Below, piece after piece: positions 39,928-52,279 of a stretch of 64,000 nt of DNA (the first letter of the stretch is position 1; every line of letters starts with the position of its first letter). Origin of the DNA: Mauremys mutica. Its lineage: Eukaryota > Chordata > Testudines > Geoemydidae. Position numbers and translations under genes: made by a program. The DNA is taken from assembly GCF_020497125.1 (NCBI RefSeq), contig NC_059075.1:105377222-105441221 (forward strand). Reading direction: 5' to 3'. The notes beneath the pieces are model-generated. The model saw only the letters and a list, made by a program, of their open reading frames with translations. It was not told the DNA's origin and searched no databases.

Positions 39928-40252
39928 CATGTTCCCAATATTGTCCCAGCAGTGTCCCAACTTTTATCTAGAGGGGGACCAGCTTTAGGGGAAAAGCATT
40001 GTCCAGGCTCCATGATGCAGTCAAACCCTGACCTCTCTCCTGCAGCTACCAGCAAAGGAGCCAGTTTTGAGCCGTTCCTTTCATTCTTTACTCAGGTCAA
40101 ACTCCCAATAAGGAGATCAGGCCTCAGCACAGTATTTTGTTCTGGGAACTGGATAGAGATCATCAAACTCTTCGGGGCAGGAACGCTCTCTTTGGAGGCA
40201 TATCTACAGCGCTTAGCACAATGGGCCCCAAACTTCATTACAGTCTCTAGTT

Positions 40253-40624
40253 CAGTGGCTCTCAACTTTTCCAGACTACTGTACCCCCTTGCAGGAGTCT
40301 GTCTTGCGTACCCTAAAGTTTCACCTCACTTACTACTTGCTTACAAAATCAGACATAAAAATACAGAAGTGTCACAACACACTAGTAAAAACTGCTGACT
40401 TTCTAATTTCTACCATATAATTACAAATCAATTGGAATATAAATATTGTACTTACATATCAGTGTATAGTACATAGAGCAGTATGAACAAGTCATTGGCT
40501 GTATGACATTCTAGTTTGTACTGACTTCACTAGTGCTTTTTATGTAGCCTGTTGTAAAACTAGGCAGATATCTAGATGGGTTGATGTACCCCCTGGGAGA
40601 CTGCTCCCTGGTTGAGAACCACTG
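40253..40624. mobile_element. hAT MITE (Charlie-like ends)
   Basis: The ends are CAGTGGCTCTCAAC and GTTGAGAACCACTG. The flanks CTCTAGTT (40245-40252) and GTCTAGTT (40625-40632) agree at 7 of 8 bases. The interior is AT-rich with no coding frame. Confidence 0.85.
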
Positions 40625-40639
40625 GTCTAGTTTATACTG

Positions 40640-42320
40640 TAGTAGCAACAACAAAAGCACCAGTTTCCTGCCACACACAGTTTGTAGTTTTACCTGACTC
40701 TGTGGGGCAGGTTGGGATACAGCAAGTTGAAAAACACTGTACAAAATGCAGCCATCTAGTGATTCAAATGGAAAGCTCTGATGCATTGGCCCAGAAATAG
40801 CCAGTTCCTGGTTAGAAATCTCTTACATTTTTCCTTTATCCTATGGGTGTGGCTCTAAACCCTGCCTAGTGACTGTAAAATCAGACTTCCTATCTGACTA
40901 ATGCTGAATCCAGCTTATCTTGATATGACTGAGCATTTACACTTCCTGGCGCATGCAGGGCATACAGAGCATGCTTATGCAGGCAGCCCCATATAGTCCA
41001 CTCTTAGGAACTACTCATCAAATGAAAAAAATATCCTAGAAAACAAGTCGTCTTTTCCTACCCGATTTCAGCAGCCAGGCACAAACATTGCATGCGTGAC
41101 AGCAGAGAATGGATACTATATCTGGGAAGCAGGGCTCCCAAAGTGTTCTGATTTAAAAAATCTAGCATGTCCCTGCGTGAACAAGGCACCTGGCAGTGCT
41201 GTGTTGATAGAGGTGTATTCCGTAAGGGCAGAAATGGAGACTTGATCAAATTATCTTGCTTTACTCAGAACTCTTGCCGTTAGCCCTATAAATTTAATAG
41301 GCCCAGGAAATTGAATCCTTCAAGATTTTTCTGCTTTCTTGTGAAAGTTAAGTATCCCAGCAGGAGGAATGTCTTGTTAGTCCGTGCTAACTAGAGATTA
41401 GTCACTAGAGTGAAACACCAAGAAAGACCAAAGAGAAATGGCTGAAGAGTTACTAGAGGAAACGAGAGAAAGCCTGTTCACTCCTATCTGTAAACTCAGT
41501 GCTATGATACACTGGAGCGAAATCTCAGGAATGTATTTGTAGATGCTACTTTATCCCTAGTGCAGTACCATGCTCCTAACAGGGCCTGGATTTCGGGAGC
41601 AGACTGATTGGCTGAGGATGGGTGCAATTCTGAGACAAGCTCCATATGGTCGGGCTTCATTAAATAAACTGAGGCTCAATGGCTAACGGCAGCTATCAAA
41701 ATTTGGGATTGGTTTACACAGGGGCAACTGACTCCATGTTTGTCCACACACCCCCAGCCAGAGGAGCTGACTCCTAGGCAGGCTGCTGACCATCACACTC
41801 CTCATGGGCCACCCCGTCTGCATAGGGAGATTCTCCTCCCAATCCCCCTCATACTGTAGGTTGAGTAGCTAAGTGCATTTGGAACTGTCCCATACTCCTG
41901 CATAGGAAGGGGGTGGATTGCTAGGGGGAAGTCATGGGCAGGCACAGGGTATTGACCATTCCTTCAAGATGGGGAAGGGAGGGAAGAGCTAGATGGGAGG
42001 GACCCTGCTAAATCTAGGATTGAACACAATCAAAATCATCAAAGTATCAGGGGACCAGAGGTCACCCTCCTGGGTGAGGGGCCAAAGGGCAGGCACTGCT
42101 CAGTTTTCCCCCCCATTATTCTGGGGAGCTTAGAGGGGTGGTCACCTTTTGGGGAATGGCCAGAGACTGTGGGCTTGGGAGGAGCCGCAGGAGTTAACCT
42201 CCACACGCATGACACCCATGTGCTTTTGCACCAGCTCTGGGACCTCTTGCCCTGACTCACCACCCAGCACAGGCAGCATGGCACCACTGCTTCTTCTGCA
42301 AGCTCTCCTAAAGAAAGACT
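40640..42320. other. Intergenic region, nothing recognised
   Basis: I see no coding exon, structured RNA or clear repeat. Short open frames occur on both strands without conserved motifs. Confidence 0.5.
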
Positions 42321-42331
42321 CCACAGCCTTA

Positions 42332-42601
42332 GGCTAGGTCTACACTAAGAGTAATGTCGGTGTAATGTACGTCACTCAGGGGTGTGAATAAGCCACCCCC
42401 CGAGTGATATAAGTTACACCGACCTAAGCGCTGGTGCGGACACTTATGTTAGCAGGAGAGCTTCTCCCACTGACATAGTTACTGCCGCTTGCCGAGCTGG
42501 TTTTATTACATCAGCATAATGCAGCTACACAAGTGCTCTTACAGCGGCACAACTCTATCAGTACAGTTGTGCCACTGTAAGTTTGTAAGTGTAGACATGA
42601 C
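42332..42601. mobile_element. Harbinger-type MITE with TTA duplication
   Basis: The ends are GGCTAGGTCTACACTA and AGTGTAGACATGAC. TTA flanks both sides (42329-42331 and 42602-42604). It is the second copy of the 16144-16353 family (tcactcaggggtgtgaataa against tcactcaggtgtgaaaaatc). Confidence 0.82.
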
Positions 42602-42609
42602 TTAAATCA

Positions 42610-44300
42610 TCATTAATTTTTCTGGGAATTACCTGTAGTGCTCAGGGCGGGGGAGAATGGGACAACATGTCATCCCCATAGCTCCCTCCAGCCTCAATCC
42701 CCCTCCCCTCCTCGGGCAAAGTCTTAGGAGGAAGAACTGTGCCGAGCTGGGCTCCCTGCTGTGTGCGAGGGGGCAGGGAGGAGGGAAAGCTGAATGCAGA
42801 TCAAGGAGACATGATCCACCCAAAAATGTAAGAGAAAACTCAATCAGTCACTTACTTGTCTCAGTAACTGTTCTGTTGTATTTGGAGACCATCCAAAATC
42901 TCTAGGGTTGCTACATTTTAACTCCAGGCAAATATTTACCATGTCATGGTGTTTGTGAATTTAAATATTCAATAATGTGTGGTCCACTTACATAACCATT
43001 TATACATTCCTGGGGCAAGACACTGCTCCCAGTTTCCCCAGCGCAGATCCAGAGAAACCCTACTGATTTCAGTGCATGGCTGAGTACAGCAGTTTTAACC
43101 ACCGATAGAGCTGGGCTTGTTTTCCATACCCAAGCCAGGGATGGTGACGGTTATGAGGCACTGGCCTATATTTCTGAAACGGTTTATTCATTGGCGAGGC
43201 AGCCGCGCAAGCAGGAAGGGCTGAGCCAGGCTGACTTTGCACACGTTCCCCTGCCTGCATCTCCACACAGGTACTGCCTTGGGGAGCAGCGCCAGCATCC
43301 GTGGAATAGAGGCCATCACAGACACAGTCTCTTCCCCTTCCTCCCCCCTTCACATTCCTGTTTCAGCTTTTCAAACAGCCGCCGTGGGGGTGCACTGCAG
43401 CAATTAGCAATGTCAATGGGACGTGCACCAGCCAGCTGCAAAGGGCCTCCAGGGAGGTTACATGTTTCCAGTGGTTTTAGAAGCTGGGTGCACCAAAGAG
43501 CCTTTTGCCACCCACAGACAACTCAGAATCAGGTCAATGTAAGCAGGCTGGGAGGACCTCTGGCCTGACCCCATCATTCTGCTGGAGGTCATGGGGAGAC
43601 ACCAGATGTGCAACGAGGCACGGCAATCTCAATAGCACAAAAGCTGGGCATGCAATAGATACGCATTCCTCACACAGAGACCTCTTACAAGCATTGATAT
43701 CGGATGCTCATTGCAATAGACTTGTGTACAACAGCTAATGACCTAATTGGTCACACTACTCACGTGGCTAAGTTAGGGGTCATTTCATGCACTGCAGAAG
43801 CAGGTGGCGTGTTGTGCTTGAGCCTTGTGCGCATGTACAGGCCACAGAAAGCAAATAGAAACATACAGAATCCATCACACGGATTTGTTTACGTCCCAGA
43901 TGGACTCTTCGGACCCTTTATTATCAACTCTTGTCTGATACTAAATGGTCCAAACGCTGTCCCCCAGACACACAAAATTAAAGGGTTATTCTCTTGCCTT
44001 CTGCTGCTGTGAGATCTCCCCCTTCCCTCCCAGCTCTGACTGAGCACTGGACTAAGAAAACTGTCTCCTCCTATCATGTCAAACCACTTCACTTCCTCCC
44101 AAGAGATTCTGCTTCCCAAAGTGATCATTTGGTGCAGGGAGGAAACACTCTGTCAAATCAGCTGCATGTGCATGAGAGACAGACAGACAGATTACAGAGA
44201 TAGTGCTGCGGCTTCATACAAAGGCCATGCTGCTTTTTAACCAGCCATCATCAAGCGGTTCAATTCTACTATCATTCTAGTCTCATTTTCTCTCTTCTCA
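42610..44300. other. Intergenic region, nothing recognised
   Basis: Moderately GC-rich DNA with several overlapping open frames (for example 43191-43568) but no recognisable domain, no consistent splice-flanked exon and no clear repeat. Confidence 0.45.
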
Positions 44301-44312
44301 TCACATTTGAAG

Positions 44313-44435
44313 TAGGGTGACCAGATAGGTAGAGTGAAAAATCAGGATGGGGGTGGGAGGTAATAGGCACCTATATAAGAAAAAGCCCCAAATATCATGA
44401 CTGTCCCTATAAAATCGGGACATCTGGTCACCCTA
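44313..44435. mobile_element. 123-bp MITE with near-perfect inverted ends
   Basis: The ends are TAGGGTGACCAGAT and ATCTGGTCACCCTA. CATTTGAAG flanks both sides (44304-44312 and 44436-44444), a 9-10 bp direct repeat. The core gcacctatataagaaaaagc is typical of this common turtle MITE. A short diverged relative may start near 56194 (aggatgacctgacgtcc). Confidence 0.85.
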
Positions 44436-44449
44436 CATTTGAAGTAATA

Positions 44450-45640
44450 AGTAGCTGCACATCAGGCATCAGTGTGTTTCTAAGAGTCAGATAGTATATT
44501 AGGTACACAAGGCACTTATCATTGTGATATCTAACCAAGAGCTGAATATCCCTGTGCACAGTCACAGTCCTGTATAACTTAGGAATCTCAGATACTGTTG
44601 CTAGACACAGTGGACAAATCACTGGCACTGAATATATTTTGATTATAAAATGAGCCAGACACAAAAATCTGGATCCAAACTCCCACAAACATTGCTGGTT
44701 GGCCCATTCCTGCTTTCCGTTCCTGTAATGCAGTAAGTTACTTCTTGGACTTGCTACTACGGCAGCTCCAGGTGGTCACTGAGCAGCCACAAATTAACAA
44801 TTCTTTCAGATGAATGGACTGGACAAATATTTCGCATCGTTTTCTCATGAAGCTTTTCCAGCTCATTAGCGTAACAACAGCTCCTTACACGAGTGGAGAA
44901 CCCACTTCAGCAAACACTGTTCAAAAGGCATTTGCTCTGCACCAGACCCAGATGGACAGGATAATACAACAGCCCCAGAGGGCTTTTCAAAAACAGCCTC
45001 CCATGGCGCACACTGCAAATCACACTCCTATAACTTTGCGCACTTATTTGTGTCTCTGTGGTCTCAGTGCAAACGGGTTCCATTCTGTGCCAAGTGCCTC
45101 GGTTCTACCACTGATTTCAACAGGTGCAGGATCATGACCCAGTTGGGAAGCGTGGTGCTTAACTACCCTGTTTCAATGCACCCATTAGCTATTTCCATGT
45201 AAGCACTTCAGGAAACACAAAGCGGTCAAATAATTTGACTTCACTTAGTATTTATTAATCTGATATTTCCATCCACCTGTGATCATAACTTGTTATTCAC
45301 AACCAGGAAACGGCCTTGGTGCGAAGTTCAAAACCAATTAAACCTCTAGGGTTTGATCCAACGGGCTTTGTAACAAGTCATTAATGACCTTTCTCCTCAA
45401 GCTACAGTTTAAAATATTTCAAGGATTAGGGGCATTGCATGGGAGTTTGGGCAGGACATTTACGTTTTCTGTAAAATAAACATTTTAAAGCCATTTCTCC
45501 AAAAACAAAGTAAATCAAATTCTAAAAACACACCCTTACAAAAATATATTTATGTACAGGCATTTCCATTGCACACACCACCACAGTACCCACAGATCGA
45601 CAACCTACCTTCACATGTTAATGTTTGGATTTATTTTGAA
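44450..45640. other. Intergenic region, nothing recognised
   Basis: No exon, RNA gene or repeat could be supported. The open frame at 44814-45137 has no recognisable motif. Confidence 0.45.
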
Positions 45641-45659
45641 ATTCACAGCTCAGTATGAT

Positions 45660-45838
45660 GGCCAAGATTTTCAAGTGTGATTAGTAATGTGGGGAGACAG
45701 CAAATTTGGGGCAACCGATATCTTAATGGGACTTGATTTTCAGAGACCGCTGAGCATCTGCCCTCTCAGAATCAGACAAAGGTATCTCAAGTTGGGCACT
45801 CAAAAGTGAAGACTGAGTCACTTTTGAAAATCTTGGCC
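45660..45838. mobile_element. Ancient palindromic DNA element
   Basis: The ends GGCCAAGATTTTCAAGTGTG and CACTTTTGAAAATCTTGGCC are inverted repeats. The inner part (ttgattttcagagaccgctg, agcatctgccctctcagaat, atctcaagttgggcactcaa) matches a repeat shared among sauropsids and, partly, 14715-14835. Confidence 0.7.
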
Positions 45839-46337
45839 GGAAATACTCTCTCCCTTTTTCTTAACCATGATGACATAAGCAGCATAACTGTAATAGAGAA
45901 GCAGGTAGGGTGATCATGTGATCACTTTGGGATCCGATTTCTCCTCTTTTAAGTCGACAATAAGGTGCTGTCCTGAGTCATATGCAAAACTCTCCTTGGG
46001 CCAGATTCATCCGTGGTGTAATGCCAAATTGACTTGAGGAGTCAGACCAGGGATTAATTTGCCCCATTGACCTTAATGAGAATTTTGCATGAGTAAATTC
46101 TGCAGGATTAGATCTTTAATACTCTTCTATATTATTTATTTTTAAACTGAACTAGATGTGAAATGTAACAGATGCACGTACTGTATTTTGTACAGTCCCT
46201 GAACTCATCAAAAGTGTACATTAGCAACAATTAACCTGTTTGCAAGCAGGCTGAAGCAAAGCCATAGAAATGTGAAAGTCTCATTTCTAGCGGCCACTGA
46301 TGGAGTTGCAATCCATAGTAATTTACAAGGATCTTAA

Positions 46338-46672
46338 GGCAGCGGTGCCCAAAAGTCACGCACACACCCTTACCAGTAATGGAGTCTGTCCATGCCCCCC
46401 TCAATTACTGCACAGTTGGCTCAGCAAAGCAGCTTGGGCTGACAGCAGAGCTGGGGGCAGAACTGGGGATGTGGGGAAGAGCTGGGGCTAGATTGGAGCT
46501 GGCCTGGGGGGCAGAGTGGAGCTGTGGCTGGGGGTGGAGGTGGAGCAGAGGCTGGACTGGGAGGTGCTCCTCTTTGCTCCTGTAGGGGCTGGCGCAGGCC
46601 CTGCTGCACGTGTCTCGTCTCCCCTCCTCCTCCCCTGAACGTTCCTCTGCACCCCAAACTGTGGGGCCTTAA
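46338..46672. repeat. GC-rich segment, possibly a decayed hAT MITE
   Basis: It begins gcagcggtgcccaaaa and ends caccccaaactgtgggg; CTTAAG lies on both sides (46333-46338 and 46669-46674). The centre is a purine-rich run of 'gctgggggcaga'-like units with long overlapping open frames on both strands that look compositional. Confidence 0.35.
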
Positions 46673-48508
46673 GACCCATTGCAAAATAAGACAAAATTAA
46701 TTATTTGTAAACTGCCATGAAATTCCACTTAAAATTGTGCAGAGTAAAAAAGCTTAGTCCAAAATTAGACATTAAACTGCTTTTAAGTTGGTGAGAAATA
46801 TAGATCAAGATTTTTCATATCTATTTTGGTTTTTTAATTTGACTTTTTTTTGACCTACCTAATAACTAAATATTGTGCACTCGTGCTGCTTCCCCTGCAA
46901 CACTTAACTAGCAAGCAACATTCCAGTGATGTTTTGGGCCAGCTGACTGCAAGACACAACCCATCACAGCCACTGAGTACAGACCTTGCCACATACAGCC
47001 AAGCAGTAGCCGAAACCCATGCTGTACGGTGCCATTGTTAAAGCCTATCACATAGCCTGATTCCTGGAGTAAACACACAGGTTTTCTCCTCTTCATTTTC
47101 TTTACTGGTTCAGTGCTACCATCTCATACAATAGTTGTTTTTGTCTTAAAGCTCCAGCTTCTAGACTCAAGTGAATATGTAAGAAACTCAGCTTTCATTT
47201 GAAGAAACATTTCTAGCCTTCATGGTGCTGGCAAAAAGCTTGACAACATGAACTAACTGCTCGCTACGGGTTCAGAAACCAGAGACGCAAATAAAATGAT
47301 CCTGAACGTTTTTATTATTTTTTAAATCTCTCATGATTTTGAAGCTAATCTCATGATTTTTTTGCACAGGACTCCTGATTTTTGAATGCTCGTGGCACAC
47401 AATGCTGCTCTTTTACCTTGCAACACTGACCAGGCATAGAAAAAGCCTCCTGTTCCCCATGAGCAAATTATCAGTTAGGCTCTTTGGACAAACCACACAG
47501 GGAAATAGAGCTACCGGCAGGCCTGACGAGGGGAAAAGAGAACAACTGTATCGGGGCCCTAAGTTCAGGGCAACCCCCAAAATATCTTAACTAGGGTGAA
47601 ATGGGAGGGGGTGGAGCCCAGCAAACATGATGTATCGGGGCCCAAATTTCTCTCAGTGCTCTCTGCAGTGGTTCACTGGGAGGCGGGAGGAAGGAGCTGT
47701 AGAGGCACAGTCCCAGGAATACTGGGAGACACTGTGCCTGACTCAGGGAATGTGGCTGCCGTGCCACACTCACCAAAAGCGCATGGTGCCCTTGCTCCTG
47801 CACGAGGATGGCTGGGCCTGCTCCCTTTGGGAGGTTAGTGCCATTGCAGTGTGGGTACTAACTGCACGGAGTCCTTGTGCTCTCAAAATGCAAGGCCTCG
47901 ATTCCCATGCAGGGCTGTGAGGGGAAGGATCTTTGAGCCCCTGACACACCTACATAGGGCTGGGTATAGTTGAGCCCAAGTCTCTAAGGACTCTGTCTTC
48001 ACTGCTAAAAAAGCTGCGTCTTTTACTTCAGGGTAACTACGGTGTCTGAGCTACTCCTGGGTAAAAACAGCGTTTTTAGCAGTGAAGCCAGGCCCTAAGA
48101 CTGTTCCTGGCCAGAGTTCATCTCACCCTCTGCTTGTTCACACACACGCTGCTATCTCCTGGCTTCTCACAGGCAGGCAGCGCTTTTTTCAGTCTGGTTC
48201 AATTAAGTCCTTCCCCATGCCAAAGTGTACTGCCAAAAGGTATCATGCAGCAGAGCCACAAAAATTACAAAACAATAGATGTGATCAAGTAATACCGTAA
48301 CAGTAACTTACTACTGACAGACAGCTTGACCTTGATGTGGTATAATCAAAGCTGTCAGTGGAACCCCAAAGAGAGGATGCAAACAGTGCCGCTGTTTGGA
48401 CTTGATCTTCTCAAAGGGCTTCCAAACGAGGATGGCCCCAGCATTAATGTACGCCCTGGCCCCCCAAACTATCAGCAGGCACGCGTACACCTTGACCAAT
48501 GCAGCACC

Positions 48509-49580
48509 CAGGGCCAATCAGAGGAGGGCCAGGAGCGCCATTTGGCCTGGGCCTCAAGCTTTAAGGGGGCCTAACATTTAGAGGTGTTAATTTTTTTGGC
48601 ATTTGATAAGTTTTGCAACTTGTTTTTATGCGCATCCCCATCAGACCAAAATGTGACACGCACTCTCAGCTTAGAGCTGCAAATTTAAGCAAATAAGAGA
48701 TGTGATTTGGTAAAAGACAGGTTTTTTTTGTTAACTGATACAGATTTTGTCATATTAAAGAGTTAAAAATGTTCATAAATATTAATAAAAATATATCGGT
48801 TCTGATGGCACAAGATTAGACCGTGATGAATGTGTCCTATCAGATCAGCTGATTATAGAAACAAACCAGTAATGACTGGTGCTGGATCAAGTGCATGTTG
48901 AAAGGTAGAGAATTGTTAAATTTTAGTGTCTTTATAGTTTTACGTCTAGTTGACTAAGGAATTATTTGTGTGTGAGAATTCCTCATTATTACCCTCATAT
49001 GGTAGCTAAAAGAGATGACTGGTTGGTTGGTTGAGCCCTAGCTCGGTAGCTTGGCCATCATCATAGGTTTTCTTCCCAAAAGATCTCAGTGACAAGTTCC
49101 TCCTCCTCCTCAAACAAATATCTTCCATGAACTCTAAATTGGATTGCAAGCCAAAGGAACTGATTCAAGAAATACTCGCACTTGGACTCTCTGGGGTGTT
49201 TTCTAATATCACAATTGCATTGCATATTTTTGTCAGTTTGCCTGCATCAGTGACTTCAGGTGAATGCACCTTCAACGTGTTGAAGCAGGTAAAGAACTAT
49301 CACCATTCCACTATGGGATAAGAGCGTTTTAATGGGCTCGCCGTGCTTAATATCAACTCTGACATTGCACGAAAGCTAGCTTTTTCCTCAGTAACTAGTG
49401 CATTTGCACAGAAAGGCTAGGAAAGCATTTGTTAAATAAAAAAAATGTTCAAATTATGTCTCACTCTTTTTTTGGTGCCTTATTTTGTTTTCATGTGTTG
49501 TCATTTTTTATTTTTATTATGGCTAGGGGCCTCAAAAGCTGGAAGTGGCCCGGGCCCCTCTGGACCTCTGAGAGGGCTTG
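48509..49580 (+). mobile_element. hAT element inserted in arm 2
   Basis: The ends CAGGGCCAATCAGAGG and CCTCTGAGAGGGCTTG are an imperfect inverted repeat. GCAGCACC flanks both sides (48501-48508 and 49581-49588), a perfect 8-bp duplication, and arm 1 keeps the empty site, which confirms the insertion. It carries a transposase C-terminal remnant. Confidence 0.85.
49127..49420 (+). pseudogene. hAT transposase C-terminal (hATC) remnant
   Basis: The translation NITIALHIFVSLPASVTSGE, then CTFNVLKQVKNYHHSTMG, a TAA stop, then ERFNGLAVLNINSDIARKL matches the dimerisation domain of ZMYM/DUF4371-type hAT transposases (usual wording SVASGERSFSKLK, STMSQERLNGLA). The catalytic part is absent and the stop is in frame, so it is dead. 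Confidence 0.8.
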
Positions 49581-49914
49581 GCAGCACCCCAGCACCAGAA
49601 TTGCACAGTACCTTAAGGGTTGCATTTGGGGCCGATCCTTCCTACATAGCAACTTACTATGTCTGCCTAATGTGTGTTCACTTCCACCCTTTGTGCATTA
49701 GTGAGAGTAGAGGATCTTGTGGCCTTCTGAATAGTGCTGCTGTGTAGCATCAAACATGTAAAACATGCTTTAATGCCATGGGCCCTGCACATATTTATTC
49801 ACTGTTTAAAGTTCAGGCCTGTATCTGCCAATGTTCACATGCTCCCTTTGGAGGAGAATAATTCCTGCTTTTCCTTAACATTCACCTGGCTGCAGAAAAG
49901 CTCATGGTCTACAC

Positions 49915-50168
49915 CAGTGGTCCCCAACCTTTCTGTTGCAATAGCATATTCATGTTCCCAGAAGAGTGTGGCAGGTGCCGGACAACCAGCGGCCGAAATG
50001 CCGCCGAGAACCGGCATCATCAAGAAGCGTTACCGCTGAGAAGCAGCAGCATGTCGGCGTTGCTGCTTCTCAGTGGCGGGTTCTCCGGCTCCCTTGTCAG
50101 AAGGGGGGTGCACATAAATGCCCTGGCGGGTGTCATGGCACCCACAGACACCACGTTGGGGACCACTG
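49915..50168. mobile_element. hAT MITE (Charlie-like ends)
   Basis: The ends are CAGTGGTCCCCAAC and GTTGGGGACCACTG, with flanks GTCTACAC and GTCTACCC (7 of 8). The centre holds an inverted pair around gctgagaagcagcag and ctgcttctcag. No coding. Confidence 0.85.
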
Positions 50169-50499
50169 GTCTACCCTGTCAGCAAACAGACACACTGGAA
50201 ATGGTCGCTAAATAATATGTAGCATGCCCCACTGCAACTGTGCCTGGCTAGATCCAAGCAAAGCATCCATGGTACAGCACAAAAGCAGGCAACGCACCTG
50301 TGGTTTGGAGCTTCCTCACAAAACCAACATACACTAAAATAAGAGGGAGCTTAGGCCAAGCTCTGGAGCTAAGGGAAGGATTTGCGGTTTCAGGTGGAAG
50401 CTACAGGAATCTCACTAGCGTGGCCTGGCACAGCCTGGAAGGTCTGGCTTTGAGTGTCAGGGTTTAGCCCTGAAATGCAAACTCTGGTAAAATGAAAAC

Positions 50500-50637
50500 A
50501 GGAGTACTTGATGCATCCGAAGAAGTGAGCTTTAGCTCACGAAAGCTCATGCTACAATAAATTTGTTAGTCTTTAAGGTGCCACAAGTACTCCTGTTTTT
50601 TTTGCGGATACAGACTAACACGGCTGCTACTCTGAAA
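50500..50637 (-). repeat. Short turtle retroposon with 17-bp target duplication
   Basis: Bases 50483-50499 and 50638-50654 are 17-bp direct repeats with one mismatch (starting tctggtaaaatg). On the minus strand the element starts with a cagagtagcagccgtgttag-type sequence and ends near the 'cggatgcatc' block. The long duplication points to target-primed retroposition rather than a cut-and-paste transposon. Part of it resembles 23211-23340. Confidence 0.7.
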
Positions 50638-50659
50638 TCTGGTAAAATGGAAACAAACA

Positions 50660-52100
50660 AAAAAAGTGCATGCATGCGCCTCCCCTGCAAAACCTCCTGC
50701 CAAGTCTCAGCTCTGGTGATGCGCCCTATCAAAGCTCCATCAAACAAGACCTTGGTGCAATAAGCCCTTCACATTTCAAACTAAAGGAGAGTTTGAGCTG
50801 CAGGATTTGGATCCAGATACCGAACAGCCAAAAGCTCAGATACCTTGGACATGGAGCACTGAATCAAACCCTGAGATCAGAGGCCATTTGCAAAGAGCGT
50901 ATCCCAAGACCATTTGTAACTAACTCCTCTCAATAACAGGTTTGCCAGGATCTCAGGCTGCCAGAAGAACCCTACATCCTTTTTGCAAACTGAAGCAAAA
51001 CAAAAGTAGGTTAATGATGGTGTTTGTGGGCATGCTGGCTCCTGTTCATGACGGTCTCCATGATATTCAGGCAGGCTCATCTCTGTCACACTTCCATTTT
51101 CACAGCCTCTGCCCAAATAACTGAGTACAGTGAGGCTGAAGATGGCATTGCTGGGTACAGGACCAGAATGTGCATGTTCTGCTGGGTAACCAGTTTAACT
51201 ACTACAGGACTTCAGGATCTGGGCTCAGCCAGATGAAGTCAGGAGGGTGTACGCATCTTGCTCAATGCACAGATACATTGTTTAGCAAATTTGTCATTTG
51301 TTCTGGGTTAAAGAAAAATCCCTGTTAGTTAAAAGCACACACAAACCACCACCAATGCAGCTCATGAGTCATGCTCAGACAGCAACATGTTAAAGAAGCA
51401 AAACTCATTTCACTTCAAGCTTCCTTCGCTGCTGTTTAGTCACATGATCCAGGAGACAAGACTCATGCATTTCCCTGTGTGGAAATATCTGACCAGCATG
51501 GATTTCAAGAGCCGAGCAGAGATTTTGGGGGTGGGGGACAGTTTGATGCATATCACTGTAATATCCGGAGCATGTGCAAAGTGAGTATTTGACCGTTTGG
51601 AAATCTTCTCTTTTCTAAACTGGCTCCTGCTTTAAATGTATTTAGCTCCCTTTGCCTTGACAACAGGGAATATTTGTTTTCTACCAATGCAGCATTCCGC
51701 TCCCTTTGTGAAATAGGATGCACATAACCTTGTTAACCAAGAGGAGTCGAGCAGGGTTTCATTTGCACAGAATCGCTGAATTCTTTGCTTTCACATTTGC
51801 TCTGGTATACTTCATTTATATGTTTAAAAAAAAAGCATTCTACAGCAGATCTGAATAGGAAGCTTTATAAAGGCTCTCTCTATAAACTCTACCTGCACTG
51901 ACACAGAGAGAACGTTTAATATGACAAGCTGAAATTCATCCCTGGTTCTGGGAGCAATCAAAAGCTAAAATAACCTGAAAACAGATCAATATGAACTGCT
52001 GGCTCCATTTTAAATATAAACATTTCTTGTGCCATTGTCCATCCTGTTGGCAAGCCAAGATTTAATTCCTAGACAACAAATCTCATGTGAAATATTTTCA
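50660..52100. other. Intergenic region, nothing recognised
   Basis: No supported exon or repeat. The open frame 51387-51584 is followed by a donor-like GTGAGT but shows no recognisable domain and no acceptor-linked partner. Confidence 0.4.
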
Positions 52101-52113
52101 TAAAGGTAGACAC

Positions 52114-52266
52114 AGGGCTGCCCAGAGGATTCAGGGGGCCTGGGGCAAAGCAATTTTGGGGGCCCCTTCCATTAAAAAAATTGCAATACTATAGAATACT
52201 ATATTCTCGTGGGGGCCCCTGTGGGGCCCGGGGCAAATTGCCCCACTTGCTCCCCCCTCCCCCCGG
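52114..52266. mobile_element. Short hAT-type MITE
   Basis: The flanks GTAGACAC (52106-52113) and GTAGACAT (52267-52274) agree at 7 of 8. The body begins agggctgcccagagg and contains the inverted pair ggcctggggcaaagcaattt and aaattgccccact. Confidence 0.65.
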
Positions 52267-52279
52267 GTAGACATGGGCT

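Larger units (their letters stand above)
47555..49745 (-). repeat. Long repeat, arm 2 of an inverted pair with 23920-25045
   Basis: The reverse complement of 47555-48508 followed by that of 49581-49745 follows arm 1 base by base with scattered changes (for example cctcccaaagggagcaggcc, cctgcatgggaatc-type block, aaagggtggaagtgaa). A 1.07-kb hAT element interrupts it at 48509-49580. The arms lie about 22.5 kb apart. Confidence 0.85.

Noticed and set aside
39443..40055. Overlapping open frames of 100-155 codons on both strands
   Set aside because: They cover GC-rich nested MITEs with exact target-site duplications; stop codons are rare there because of composition, and no domain is recognisable.
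43191..43568. 125-codon open frame
   Set aside because: No recognisable motif, overlapping frames on the other strand, and no splice-flanked neighbours.
51387..51590. Open frame followed by a donor-like GTGAGT
   Set aside because: No acceptor with conserved coding sequence and no known protein; one donor-like site is expected by chance.
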